From Leptospira_A soteropolitanensis (GTDB taxonomy: Bacteria; Spirochaetota; Leptospiria; Leptospirales; Leptospiraceae): 64,000 bases of DNA. Shown here in pieces: positions 44,885-52,720 of the stretch (position 1 is its first letter; each line of letters starts with the position of its first letter). The position numbers and the translations under genes are program-made. Location: NCBI RefSeq assembly GCF_026151335.1, contig NZ_JAMQPP010000001.1, one strand, 5' to 3'. Under the pieces are notes generated by a model that had not been told where the DNA came from, did no database searches, and saw only the letters and a program-made list of their open reading frames with translations.

Positions 44885-45335
44885 TTCCGACTTAATCGGA
44901 ACTCTCATTACAAAAGCCCAAAACGCAGAAAGAAAACGTACCAATTTTAACTTCCACGAACAAAAGGAAGTGTACCAAAGGTTTCTAAACGTTCTCTCTA
45001 AAGATACATACATTCCACCTCACAGACATTTGTCGGATCCAAAACCGGAAACCTTCATCATTCTCGAAGGAGAAATTGGTTTTTTGATTTTTGATGAAAA
45101 CGGTGATGTAAAGGAATCTCATAAACTTTCAGCCAATGGGCCAAAACGTGGGATAGATTTACAGCCGGGTGTTTGGCATAGTTTGGTTTGTTTGTCAGAA
45201 ACAGCAGTCTGTTTCGAAGGAAAGTCCGGCCCTTACGACCCAACAGTAGATAAAGAATTTCATCCGAAGTATCCGCTGGAAGGTGACCCAAAGTGTATTG
45301 AAACCATCAGATCCTTTGAATCTTTATTTCTATGA
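44862..45335 (+). CDS. WbuC-family cupin metalloprotein
   Basis: 157 residues from TTG 44862 with GGAAGG five bases upstream, inside the BFD gene. The C-terminal cupin fold has YIPPHRHLSDPKPETFIILEGEIGFLIFDENG and PGVWHSLVCL, metal ligands of the WbuC type found near surface polysaccharide genes. The N-terminal part (VIDSDLIGTLITKAQNAERKR) is also WbuC-like. The reaction is unknown. It overlaps the next gene by 4 bases. Confidence 0.82.
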   Translation: MQEIQVIDSDLIGTLITKAQNAERKRTNFNFHEQKEVYQRFLNVLSKDTYIPPHRHLSDPKPETFIILEGEIGFLIFDENGDVKESHKLSANGPKRGIDLQPGVWHSLVCLSETAVCFEGKSGPYDPTVDKEFHPKYPLEGDPKCIETIRSFESLFL

Positions 45336-46348
45336 AGCGGATTTTAAATCAGATTCAGTTATATCTACTTTTGATTATGGTTTCTTTTTCTTTTTTTTGT
45401 AAATCTTTACCTACCATTGTTCCGGTTAAAGAACACAAACTACAATCAATCTCTTCTGATGGATTATTACGTTCCTTTCGATATTACATCCCTAAACAAA
45501 TGAAAGAAGATAAATTGCCGGTGGTGTTTTTATTACACGGAGGTGGTGGGAGTGGGGAGGGTATGATTTACCTCACTCGGATGTCAGAAAAAGCAGAAGA
45601 ATATGGATTCATTGCAGTTTATCCAGATGGTTATGCAAACCGATGGAATGATGGAAGAAAAATTCCTCATTCTATCACAGACAAAAGGAACACAAAAGAC
45701 GTAGATTTTTTCCGCGATATTGTTCGCTACTTGAATTCTGAGTATTCTATTGATTATAATCGTATTCATGCAGTGGGAATTTCCAATGGTGGATTTATGA
45801 CTCAACGTTTGTTATGCGAAGCACCTGATCTATTTAGTTCAGGATATTCTGTGGCAGCAGTAACATCACGAGGTTTGAAAGAGATATGTTATCCTCCTCC
45901 GCAAAAATCGATGGGTTTCATTATGGGAATGTCAGATGATGTCGTTCCTTACCAAGGGGGAACTGTTTCAATCCCAGCAGATCCTAATAACCAATCGCAG
46001 AGAATTGCAGCAGGAGATGTTCTTTCCTATTTAGAATCATTGGAGTATTGGACGTCTAGTTTCTCCTGCAAAGAAGAAACAAAATCCACTAAAAGACATT
46101 TGAACAAATTCTGGAAGAGGGACATCCAATACACTAAATTCACAGATTGTTCATCTGACCAAATTGTAGAGGGTTATTTGATTCCTGGTGGCGGTCATAT
46201 TTGGCCAAATGGTTTCTATTACCAAAATGAAAAACAATACGGATACTTAAGTAAGGACTTGGATACTAGAGAGATTGTGTTACAATTCTTTCGAACAACG
46301 TATAAAAAAGAAAAGTTGGTAAATAACAATGCACCATTCGGAAATTAG
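45332..46348 (+). CDS. LpqC/PHB-depolymerase-like esterase (lipoprotein)
   Basis: 338 residues with lipobox SFFC. Alpha/beta-hydrolase core: VVFLLHGGGGSGEGM, AVYPDGYANRWNDGR, the nucleophile elbow GISNGGFM, MSDDVVPYQGG (Asp) and GGGHIWP (His), the wording of the polyhydroxybutyrate depolymerase/feruloyl esterase group. Probably an envelope esterase. It starts on the stop of the cupin gene (ATGA) and overlaps the next hydrolase by 20 bases. Confidence 0.85.
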   Translation: MKRILNQIQLYLLLIMVSFSFFCKSLPTIVPVKEHKLQSISSDGLLRSFRYYIPKQMKEDKLPVVFLLHGGGGSGEGMIYLTRMSEKAEEYGFIAVYPDGYANRWNDGRKIPHSITDKRNTKDVDFFRDIVRYLNSEYSIDYNRIHAVGISNGGFMTQRLLCEAPDLFSSGYSVAAVTSRGLKEICYPPPQKSMGFIMGMSDDVVPYQGGTVSIPADPNNQSQRIAAGDVLSYLESLEYWTSSFSCKEETKSTKRHLNKFWKRDIQYTKFTDCSSDQIVEGYLIPGGGHIWPNGFYYQNEKQYGYLSKDLDTREIVLQFFRTTYKKEKLVNNNAPFGN

Positions 46349-47207
46349 AAATTCATCCACTGTATTTACCACCTTAGAGACAGGAAAAGGAGAACCTGTT
46401 CTTTTCCTTCACGGATTTCCCGATAACCATAAAACCTTTGCTCCCATTATGGAATCCATTGGAAAAAAAGGATTTCAATGTATTGCGCCGGTTATGCGAG
46501 GATACGAACCATCCACTATTTCACATTCTCACAAATTACATGTCGTTGATTTGGTGCAAGACATCTTAGCTTGGATGGATGATCGTCGCTGGGAACAAGT
46601 GCATCTAGTTGGTCACAACTGGGGTGCAGTCATTGCCTATGCCGCCGGAATGTATTACCCGAATCGTATCAAATCCATCACAAGTCTCGGTGTACCCTTG
46701 CTTCGCACCTACCAAGATTCCTTTTTTTGGGCTCCCCAACAAACAATTCATTCATGGTATGTTTTATTATTCCAAATTCCCTTTTTAGCAGAACTTACAA
46801 TCCGATCCAATGATTTTGCCCTAGTGGATTTTTTATGGAAGGATTGGTCACCTGGATATACCCCAAACCAAGATCACTTAGCAGAGATTAAATCTAATTT
46901 TCAAAATCCGGGAATTTTATCCTCTGCACTTGCCTATTACCGTAATTTAAACGATCTATTTACAGAATCGGGTAGAGAAAGCATATTAGGAATCTTAGAT
47001 TCACAGATTAACGTTCCGACACAAATTCTCTATGGACTGAACGACGGTTGTTTTCATAAGAATCTATTCGAACACTTATTGGATGAAACAGACTTTCCTT
47101 GTGGGTTCCGCAAAATTGGTTTCGACCATGCAGGACATTTTGTACATTGGGAAAAGAGAGAAGAAGTGACTAAATTAATTTTAGAATGGTTACAAAAAAA
47201 TAAATAA
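46329..47207 (+). CDS. Alpha/beta hydrolase, epoxide-hydrolase-like, Asn nucleophile position
   Basis: 292 residues. LFLHGFPDNHKTFAP, APVMRGYEPS, the elbow VGHNWGAVIAY near 97, LYGLNDGCF (acid) and FDHAGHFVHWE (His). The fold and the cap region follow epoxide hydrolases and dehalogenases, in which the elbow is GHDWG; here the nucleophile Asp is Asn. It may use another residue, be deamidated, or have lost hydrolysis. Translationally overlapped with the upstream esterase. Confidence 0.8.
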   Translation: MHHSEIRNSSTVFTTLETGKGEPVLFLHGFPDNHKTFAPIMESIGKKGFQCIAPVMRGYEPSTISHSHKLHVVDLVQDILAWMDDRRWEQVHLVGHNWGAVIAYAAGMYYPNRIKSITSLGVPLLRTYQDSFFWAPQQTIHSWYVLLFQIPFLAELTIRSNDFALVDFLWKDWSPGYTPNQDHLAEIKSNFQNPGILSSALAYYRNLNDLFTESGRESILGILDSQINVPTQILYGLNDGCFHKNLFEHLLDETDFPCGFRKIGFDHAGHFVHWEKREEVTKLILEWLQKNK

Positions 47208-47254
47208 GTATCCATTCAATTTCCTTCGTCATACCTTCTCTAAGGAGATTGAAT

Positions 47255-47455
47255 ATGTTTCAAAATATGGGTCTTTATGACAGAATCATTCGAGTGGTCG
47301 TGGGTTTGGTATTAGGTGGTCTCTATTTGAGCGGAGTTGTAGAAGGAACAACAGCTTTGGTACTTCTCATTATCGGACTTGTGATGATTGCCACTTCCGC
47401 GATCGGATTTTGTCCCGCTTACCTTCCTTTTAAAATCACAACAAAAGAGAAATAA
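47255..47455 (+). CDS. DUF2892 (YgaP-type) membrane protein
   Basis: 66 residues from ATG 47255 (AAGGAG seven bases upstream). MFQNMGLYDRIIRVVVGLVLGG and the second helix ending TSAIGFCPAYLPFKI are characteristic of DUF2892: two membrane helices with a Cys-Pro after the second. In other bacteria the domain accompanies rhodanese modules. The function is unknown. Confidence 0.85.
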   Translation: MFQNMGLYDRIIRVVVGLVLGGLYLSGVVEGTTALVLLIIGLVMIATSAIGFCPAYLPFKITTKEK

Positions 47456-47477
47456 CAACGCATTAAGTGTGCATATA

Positions 47478-47522
47478 CAACTCACAAATTCAGATTTGTG
47501 AGTTGCTTGTTTTTATTTTTTT
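47478..47522 (+). terminator. Terminator after the DUF2892 gene
   Basis: A perfect 12-bp stem (47478-47489 with 47494-47505), 4-base loop, then a T-rich tract to 47522 that covers the last codons of the convergent methyltransferase gene. Confidence 0.88.
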
Positions 47523-48628
47523 AAACTCACGAGTACTTCGTAATGTTGAGTTCTCGGAAAAAAATCAAATAAACCTACATATTCTAATCGATAGCCTATT
47601 TTTTCCAATCTCGTAATATCCCTCCTTAAAGTACTTGGATTACAGCTAGAGTAAACAATTTGTTTCGGAGAAAACAGAGAAGCTGATTCAATAATCCCTT
47701 CAGATAATCCAGCTCTCGGAGGATTCACAACCCAAATCGGATACTTTGCAGTATGTTTTGGTAGATGTTTTTGATACAAATCACTGACTTCATATTCAAA
47801 CGGAAAGGCATGATTTGTTTTTGCATTTTCTTTTGCATAACGAATACTTTTTTCGTGAGATTCCATTCCATATAGCGACGCGATTTTTTCTCGAATGGTG
47901 ATACCGATGGTTCCGCAACCGCAGAATAGTTCTAAAATTTGAGCAGAATCTGGTAAAAGTGATTTGATTTTATCCAGCCAAGGTTCTAACAAAAATCTGT
48001 TAATTTGAAAAAATCCTCGTTCGGGAACTATTAGTTTGGTATTAAAAATACTAATTTCGGTCTGGTCTCGTTCATAATTGACAACGGATTTGGAAGAAAT
48101 TCTAAGTTGGATCAATTTTTGTTTAGCTACCGATTTTTTGATACCTTGCGGAACTGAATCCCATAACAGACGTTTATCGATAGTTTTGCAAACAAATTGA
48201 GATTCATTGACAACGCGGTGGCTATTTTTTGCAAAATAACCAATTTCTTTTCCATTAGATTGCCACTGCACATTGTTTCGGTACTCGTTTTCTGGCCCGG
48301 TCACAACCTCTAGATTCCCTTTCCATTCAGGAAACATGGCTTCTAAGAGTGATTTTTTGATTTGGATCTCATCTTTGTAGGAGATATGGCGGTAACTGCA
48401 ACCGCCACATTCCATAAAAACGGAACAATCCGAAGGGATTCTCGATTTGGCTGGCTCGATCACCTCTGAAACGGTTCCAAACCATTCTTTTTTTCCGGTT
48501 TTATAAAGACTTATGTCTACTGTTTCACCGGGAATTCCACCCTCAACGAAGACAGCATGACCCTCATGGTGCGCCAAACTGAAACCACCATTCACCCACT
48601 TTTCTAGTTTTATTCGCAACTTTTCCAT
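47513..48628 (-). CDS. TrmA/RlmC/RlmD-family uracil-5 RNA methyltransferase
   Basis: 371 residues: N-terminal TRAM-like strand region, an iron-sulfur site (CSVFMECGGCSYRHI plus a later QFVC), SAM-binding LELFCGCGTIGI near 235 and the catalytic YSSCNPSTLRRD near 327. It methylates U to m5U in tRNA or 23S rRNA; the exact target cannot be decided. Start ATG 48628. Confidence 0.9.
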   Translation of the reverse strand: MEKLRIKLEKWVNGGFSLAHHEGHAVFVEGGIPGETVDISLYKTGKKEWFGTVSEVIEPAKSRIPSDCSVFMECGGCSYRHISYKDEIQIKKSLLEAMFPEWKGNLEVVTGPENEYRNNVQWQSNGKEIGYFAKNSHRVVNESQFVCKTIDKRLLWDSVPQGIKKSVAKQKLIQLRISSKSVVNYERDQTEISIFNTKLIVPERGFFQINRFLLEPWLDKIKSLLPDSAQILELFCGCGTIGITIREKIASLYGMESHEKSIRYAKENAKTNHAFPFEYEVSDLYQKHLPKHTAKYPIWVVNPPRAGLSEGIIESASLFSPKQIVYSSCNPSTLRRDITRLEKIGYRLEYVGLFDFFPRTQHYEVLVSLKK

Positions 48629-48698
48629 TCTCTAGAACCATTCATTGAATATTCATTTGACACTGCACTCGCATTTAACATAACGGATAGGTACTCTT

Positions 48699-48782
<84 letters not shown>

Positions 48783-48789
48783 AGTCGCT

Positions 48790-48877
<88 letters not shown>

Positions 48878-48887
48878 TGTTACCGCC

Positions 48888-49319
48888 ATGAATACCGCTC
48901 AATTCAAAGAAAAAATCCAAACCATCAGGACTTACTTACTTACTGATGAAGCTGCAAAGATTTTTGCAGCATTGCCTTTGTATTTTTCTTGGGTTCCTGT
49001 TTTTACTTGGAAAAAAAACATTCCTGATGCAGTAATCGTCTGTTTGTATTCTGCAGTTAATACTTGTTTGTTCTTACTAATCCTTTTGTTCGCACAAGTA
49101 ATCTCCGTTTTACCCTTTGTTGGTCTTTATTTGGCCGCAACTATCCACTTAGTTTCCGTACTACTTTATCTGGGAATTTCTGGATTTTTGATTTACTCCT
49201 TCCGCTTGAAAAAAACCATAGAGATACCCGTTCTTTCGGACTGGGTAAAAATGCTTCAAGCATTCATTGCGCCCATAGCTCAACTGGATAGAGTATCTGA
49301 CTACGGATCAGAAGGTTAG
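48888..49319 (+). CDS. Small membrane protein whose 3' end lies in tRNA-Arg
   Basis: 143 residues from ATG 48888, 11 bases after tRNA-Ser(GCU); no Shine-Dalgarno is visible. After about 45 residues two or three hydrophobic helices follow (CLFLLILLFAQVISVLPFVGLYLAATIHLVSVLLYLGISGFLIYSF), recalling Tic20/DUF4870-type proteins but not clearly. The last 17 codons and the TAG stop (49317-49319) lie inside the tRNA-Arg gene on the same strand, so the natural C-terminus is APIAQLDRVSDYGSEG. Processing of the tRNA would cut this message within its coding region. Confidence 0.7.
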   Translation: MNTAQFKEKIQTIRTYLLTDEAAKIFAALPLYFSWVPVFTWKKNIPDAVIVCLYSAVNTCLFLLILLFAQVISVLPFVGLYLAATIHLVSVLLYLGISGFLIYSFRLKKTIEIPVLSDWVKMLQAFIAPIAQLDRVSDYGSEG

Positions 49320-49342
49320 AGGTTCAAATCCTCTTGGGCGCG
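49269..49342 (+). tRNA. tRNA-Arg (ACG)
   Basis: Acceptor GCGCCCA/TGGGCGC, discriminator G at 49342, D-loop AGCTCAACTGGATAGAGT, anticodon loop CTACGGA (anticodon ACG), T-arm GAGGTTCAAATCCTC. No CCA is encoded. A34 of this tRNA is the substrate of TadA, whose gene begins two bases after the discriminator. Its first 51 bases are also coding for the upstream membrane protein. Confidence 0.97.
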
Positions 49343-49343
49343 C

Positions 49344-49784
49344 GTGGAAGCTTTCGAATCATTTCTAGAGCGCTACCAAAAAGCCATTTCTAGCCATCCA
49401 GAAGAAATTCCCTCTTATTCAGAAATCATCACACGAGATGGAAATCTAGTTTCTGCTGCGTTTAATTCCGTCGAACAAACATTAAATCCTACAAAGCACA
49501 GCGAAATTTTGGCAATGGAAGAGGCTCTTTCGAAAACGGAAGGTCGATATCTTTCTAATCATATATTGATTACAGCTCTCGAACCATGTTTGCTTTGTGC
49601 TGGCGCCATTTTGCGGGTAAAAATTCCAGAAGTAGTTTATTTTGTTCCGGCAAAACCTGGTGAAGGAATTTCTTCTTATACTACCGAATCTATTTATCTA
49701 TTAAATCATTTTCCCAAGTGCACCCTCATTCCAAAATCCCACATAAAATTTGAATTTCTTAGTTTTTTCAAAGAGAAAAGGTAG
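49344..49784 (+). CDS. tadA: TadA-like tRNA adenosine deaminase
   Basis: 146 residues from GTG 49344; the frame is closed by a stop within the tRNA, and the next in-frame starts would remove the active site. Deaminase motifs: TKHSEILAMEEAL (HxE; HSE instead of the usual HAE) and LEPCLLCAGAILRVKI (PCxxC). It should convert A34 to inosine in tRNA-Arg(ACG). Only one base separates the start from the tRNA 3' end, so 3' processing would leave an almost leaderless message. The sequence is more divergent than typical TadA, so another CDA-family deaminase is possible. Confidence 0.78.
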   Translation: MEAFESFLERYQKAISSHPEEIPSYSEIITRDGNLVSAAFNSVEQTLNPTKHSEILAMEEALSKTEGRYLSNHILITALEPCLLCAGAILRVKIPEVVYFVPAKPGEGISSYTTESIYLLNHFPKCTLIPKSHIKFEFLSFFKEKR

Positions 49785-49829
49785 AATTCTTTTGAGCCTT
49801 TCTTTTTATGGAAGCCAGTAGAAGCCATT

Positions 49830-49916
<87 letters not shown>

Positions 49917-49934
49917 GGTTCTACACCTATTTCC

Positions 49935-49982
49935 TTTCCAATCCTTAGTTCAATCTCCACTCTGAATTGAACTCATTGGAAA
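49935..49982 (+). terminator. Extended hairpin after tRNA-Ser(GGA)
   Basis: Two coaxial 8-bp stems: TTTCCAAT/ATTGGAAA (49935-49942, 49975-49982) enclosing AGTTCAAT/ATTGAACT (49947-49954, 49966-49973) with an 11-base loop. No T run follows. It probably ends or protects the tRNA transcript. Confidence 0.5.
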
Positions 49983-50144
49983 TCTCTTCAAATCCTAACA
50001 CTAGGTATCGTTAGCCTGGCTTCCCAGATTCAGAAAAAAATATCCATAAACCTTATAAATATTTCATTGCCTCCAACATACTAACTTCTAAGATCAAAGT
50101 GATTCACAAATTTTTATCTTCTATCTTTTGAAACACGGACTTAC

Positions 50145-51653
50145 ATGAGCGAAAACCACCAAGTACTCTTTCGAAAATACAGACCTCAATTCTTTCGCGA
50201 TGTAATTTACCAAGACCTTGCTGTAGGTTCCTTACAAAACGCATTTAAATCAAAAAAAATAGGTCACGCTTATATTTTCATTGGCCCTCGTGGTGTTGGT
50301 AAAACGACCATTGCAAGAATTTTGGCCAAACGTTTAAATTGTGAACGCCCAGATGGAGTGGAGCCTTGTAACGAATGTACCTCTTGTTTAGAAATTACAA
50401 AAGGAAATTCAAATGATGTATTTGAAATAGATGCCGCTTCCAATAGCGGGGTGGATAATATCCGTGAGTTACGTGAAAATGTAAAATTTAATGCAATGGG
50501 TGGGAAGTACCGCGTTTATATTTTGGACGAGGTACATATGCTCAGTGGAGCTGCTTTTAATGCTCTCCTCAAAACTTTAGAAGAACCACCGGCTCATGTT
50601 GTATTTATTTTAGCAACGACAGAGTATCATAAAATTCCAGAAACAATCCTTTCACGCTGTCAAGACTTTCATTTTAGAAAAGTTCCCGTTACTGTTTTGC
50701 AAAACTATATAGAAACTCTTTGTGAAAAGGAAAGTTTAAAATACGATTCTGAAGGATTGTTCTGGATTGCAAAGAAGGGCGATGGTTCCGTTCGCGACAC
50801 ACTCTCTTTTATGGAACAAGCCGTTATTTTCACTGATGGCAATCTAACAGGCGCCAAACTTAGAAAAATGATTGGCTATCATGGAATTGATACCTTTACC
50901 GATTTTTTAAATCAAATATTAGATTCATCACAAAGTGCACAAATTTTCGAAACACTAGAGAATCTTTTCCAAGCAGGAATAGATCTCAGTAAGTTCGTTT
51001 GGGATTTTATCGAATTTTTAAATTCTCTTCTTCTCATCAAAGACAATTTAGCAGATAGAGAATCAATTAACATCCCACAAGAGGACTTACAAAAATTAAA
51101 ACAAAACTATCGGGAACTGGATCGCGAAGTTTTGGTATTACTCGCTGAGCGGATTTTTTCCATACATGAAAAATTGAATTTAATGAAGCTACGAAGCTCC
51201 TACGAGATGAAAGTCTATTTAGAAATTCAATTTCGGAAATTGATTTTAGACAGAGAAAAACCAAGTGTTTCTGGACTTTTAGCAAAAATATCGGAACTCA
51301 CCAAACTAGTACAAGGTGATATCTCTCATATCCCTGACAATTTAGAGACTCCCAAAAAAACAGTTACCTCTGCTGCTTCAGTTACACAAAAACAAGATAT
51401 TGTAACAAACACGCAACCAGGATTAGCAAAAACCAGTTCGGAAAGACCTGTAGAGAATCGAGAACCGGAGACAAAACAGTCTTCACAGACAAAACCGAAT
51501 TTGGATGTAGAGATAAAACAAATTTCAGAACCAAAACCAAATCCTCCGAAACCAACAACCACGAGTCCCTCTAGTCCGGAAGATATGGAAAAACTTTTGA
51601 AAGAAAAGTTTTCAGGGATGGAAGTTGATCCCAACCAATTCAAGAATTTATAA
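50145..51653 (+). CDS. dnaX: DNA polymerase III subunit gamma/tau
   Basis: 502 residues. RKYRPQFFRDVIYQ at the start, Walker A GPRGVGKTT near 47, the four-Cys zinc module (LNCERPDGVEPCNECTSCLE), Walker B LDEVHMLSG, sensor TTEYHKIPETILSRCQ. Domain III reaches about 380; a Pro/Thr/Lys-rich linker follows and ends the protein without a large tau-specific domain. It loads the beta clamp. It begins the conserved dnaX-ybaB-recR cluster; a run of seven A lies in the linker at 51354-51360. Confidence 0.95.
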   Translation: MSENHQVLFRKYRPQFFRDVIYQDLAVGSLQNAFKSKKIGHAYIFIGPRGVGKTTIARILAKRLNCERPDGVEPCNECTSCLEITKGNSNDVFEIDAASNSGVDNIRELRENVKFNAMGGKYRVYILDEVHMLSGAAFNALLKTLEEPPAHVVFILATTEYHKIPETILSRCQDFHFRKVPVTVLQNYIETLCEKESLKYDSEGLFWIAKKGDGSVRDTLSFMEQAVIFTDGNLTGAKLRKMIGYHGIDTFTDFLNQILDSSQSAQIFETLENLFQAGIDLSKFVWDFIEFLNSLLLIKDNLADRESINIPQEDLQKLKQNYRELDREVLVLLAERIFSIHEKLNLMKLRSSYEMKVYLEIQFRKLILDREKPSVSGLLAKISELTKLVQGDISHIPDNLETPKKTVTSAASVTQKQDIVTNTQPGLAKTSSERPVENREPETKQSSQTKPNLDVEIKQISEPKPNPPKPTTTSPSSPEDMEKLLKEKFSGMEVDPNQFKNL

Positions 51654-51667
51654 GTCCAAAGGTACGT

Positions 51668-52039
51668 ATGGGAATTTTTGACCAAATGAAACAAATGCGA
51701 GAAGCGTTCTCGCAACTCGGCAACATCAAAGAAAAACAAGAAGAACTTTCAAAACGTCTCGCTCAGATTCGAGTCACTGCCTCTGCGGGTGCAGGTATGG
51801 TAGAAGTGACAGCATCGGCGGATGGAACACTCACTAATCTTATTATCAATCCTATTATGTTTAATGCAGATGATAAAAAGATGTTAGAAGATTTAATCCT
51901 CTCTGCCACCAATGAAGTGCAAAGAAAGGCGAAAGAAGCTATGGCACATGAAATGAAAAATGTTCTCGGATTTAATCCTAGCGACTTCGAAGGTGTATTT
52001 AACCAAATCCAAAAGGACGGAGGATTTCCTCCTGTCTGA
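51668..52039 (+). CDS. ybaB: YbaB/EbfC nucleoid-associated protein
   Basis: 123 residues: an N-terminal helical part (FDQMKQMREAFSQLGNIKEKQEELSKRLAQ) and the central strand motif VTASAGAGMVEVTASADGTLTNLIINP, then a helix (EDLILSATNEVQRKAKEAM). It binds DNA as a dimer. Located 14 bases after dnaX and overlapping recR at its stop. Confidence 0.95.
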   Translation: MGIFDQMKQMREAFSQLGNIKEKQEELSKRLAQIRVTASAGAGMVEVTASADGTLTNLIINPIMFNADDKKMLEDLILSATNEVQRKAKEAMAHEMKNVLGFNPSDFEGVFNQIQKDGGFPPV

Positions 52040-52625
52040 TCCGCAATTCCAAAAATTAATCCAATCCTTTTCTAGCCTTCCTGGAATTGGAAAAAAAAGT
52101 GCGACAAGAATCGGATTTCATATTTTACGAATGGATCCGTCCACCTTTCAAACTTGGTTGTCCAACATCGAAGAAGCAAAAGCCAAACTACGATTTTGCG
52201 ATGAATGCGGAGGACTTACAGAAGATCCTATATGTTCCATTTGTTTGTCTGACAGAAGAGACAACGGAATTCTCTGTGTAGTAGAGCAACCAGAAGATAT
52301 TTTCTTTATTGAAAATACCAAAGAGTATATTGGTAAGTACCATGTACTCAATGGAGCCATCTCTCCCTTAGATGGAATTGGTCCCGATCAACTACGAATT
52401 CGTCAGCTAATACAAAGATTAGAGGATGGGGGAATCAAGGAAGTTCTGATAGCTACTAATCCGACACTCGAAGGAGATGCAACAGCTTCTTATCTCTCAA
52501 CTGTAATCAAACCAATGGAAATTAAAATCACAAGGATTGCTCATGGGATTACCATTGGTGGAACGCTAGAATATTCTGATCAATACACTTTGGGAAAAGC
52601 AATTAAATCAAGACTAACCCTTTAG
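52032..52625 (+). CDS. recR: Recombination protein RecR, probable CTG start
   Basis: The HhH region QKLIQSFSSLPGIGKKSATRIGFHIL, the zinc finger CDECGGLTEDPICSIC, the Toprim domain (CVVEQPEDIFFIE...) and the C-terminal GTLEYSDQYTLGKAIKSR are all typical. RecR works with RecO/RecF in gap repair. The frame is open to ATG 51960 and GTG 51993, but these add 13 or more residues absent from the family. A CTG at 52032, eight bases after GGAGG (52019-52023), gives the standard N-terminal length (SDPQFQKLIQSF). It overlaps the ybaB stop by 8 bases. Confidence 0.85.
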   Translation: MSDPQFQKLIQSFSSLPGIGKKSATRIGFHILRMDPSTFQTWLSNIEEAKAKLRFCDECGGLTEDPICSICLSDRRDNGILCVVEQPEDIFFIENTKEYIGKYHVLNGAISPLDGIGPDQLRIRQLIQRLEDGGIKEVLIATNPTLEGDATASYLSTVIKPMEIKITRIAHGITIGGTLEYSDQYTLGKAIKSRLTL

Positions 52626-52720
52626 GATTCGATTTATCGAAAAGATAGTTTCAGAGATTATCGATTAAAAATATTTAAAAAGATTATGACTTTAAATAAC
52701 GAAACAGATTCGAAAAAAAA

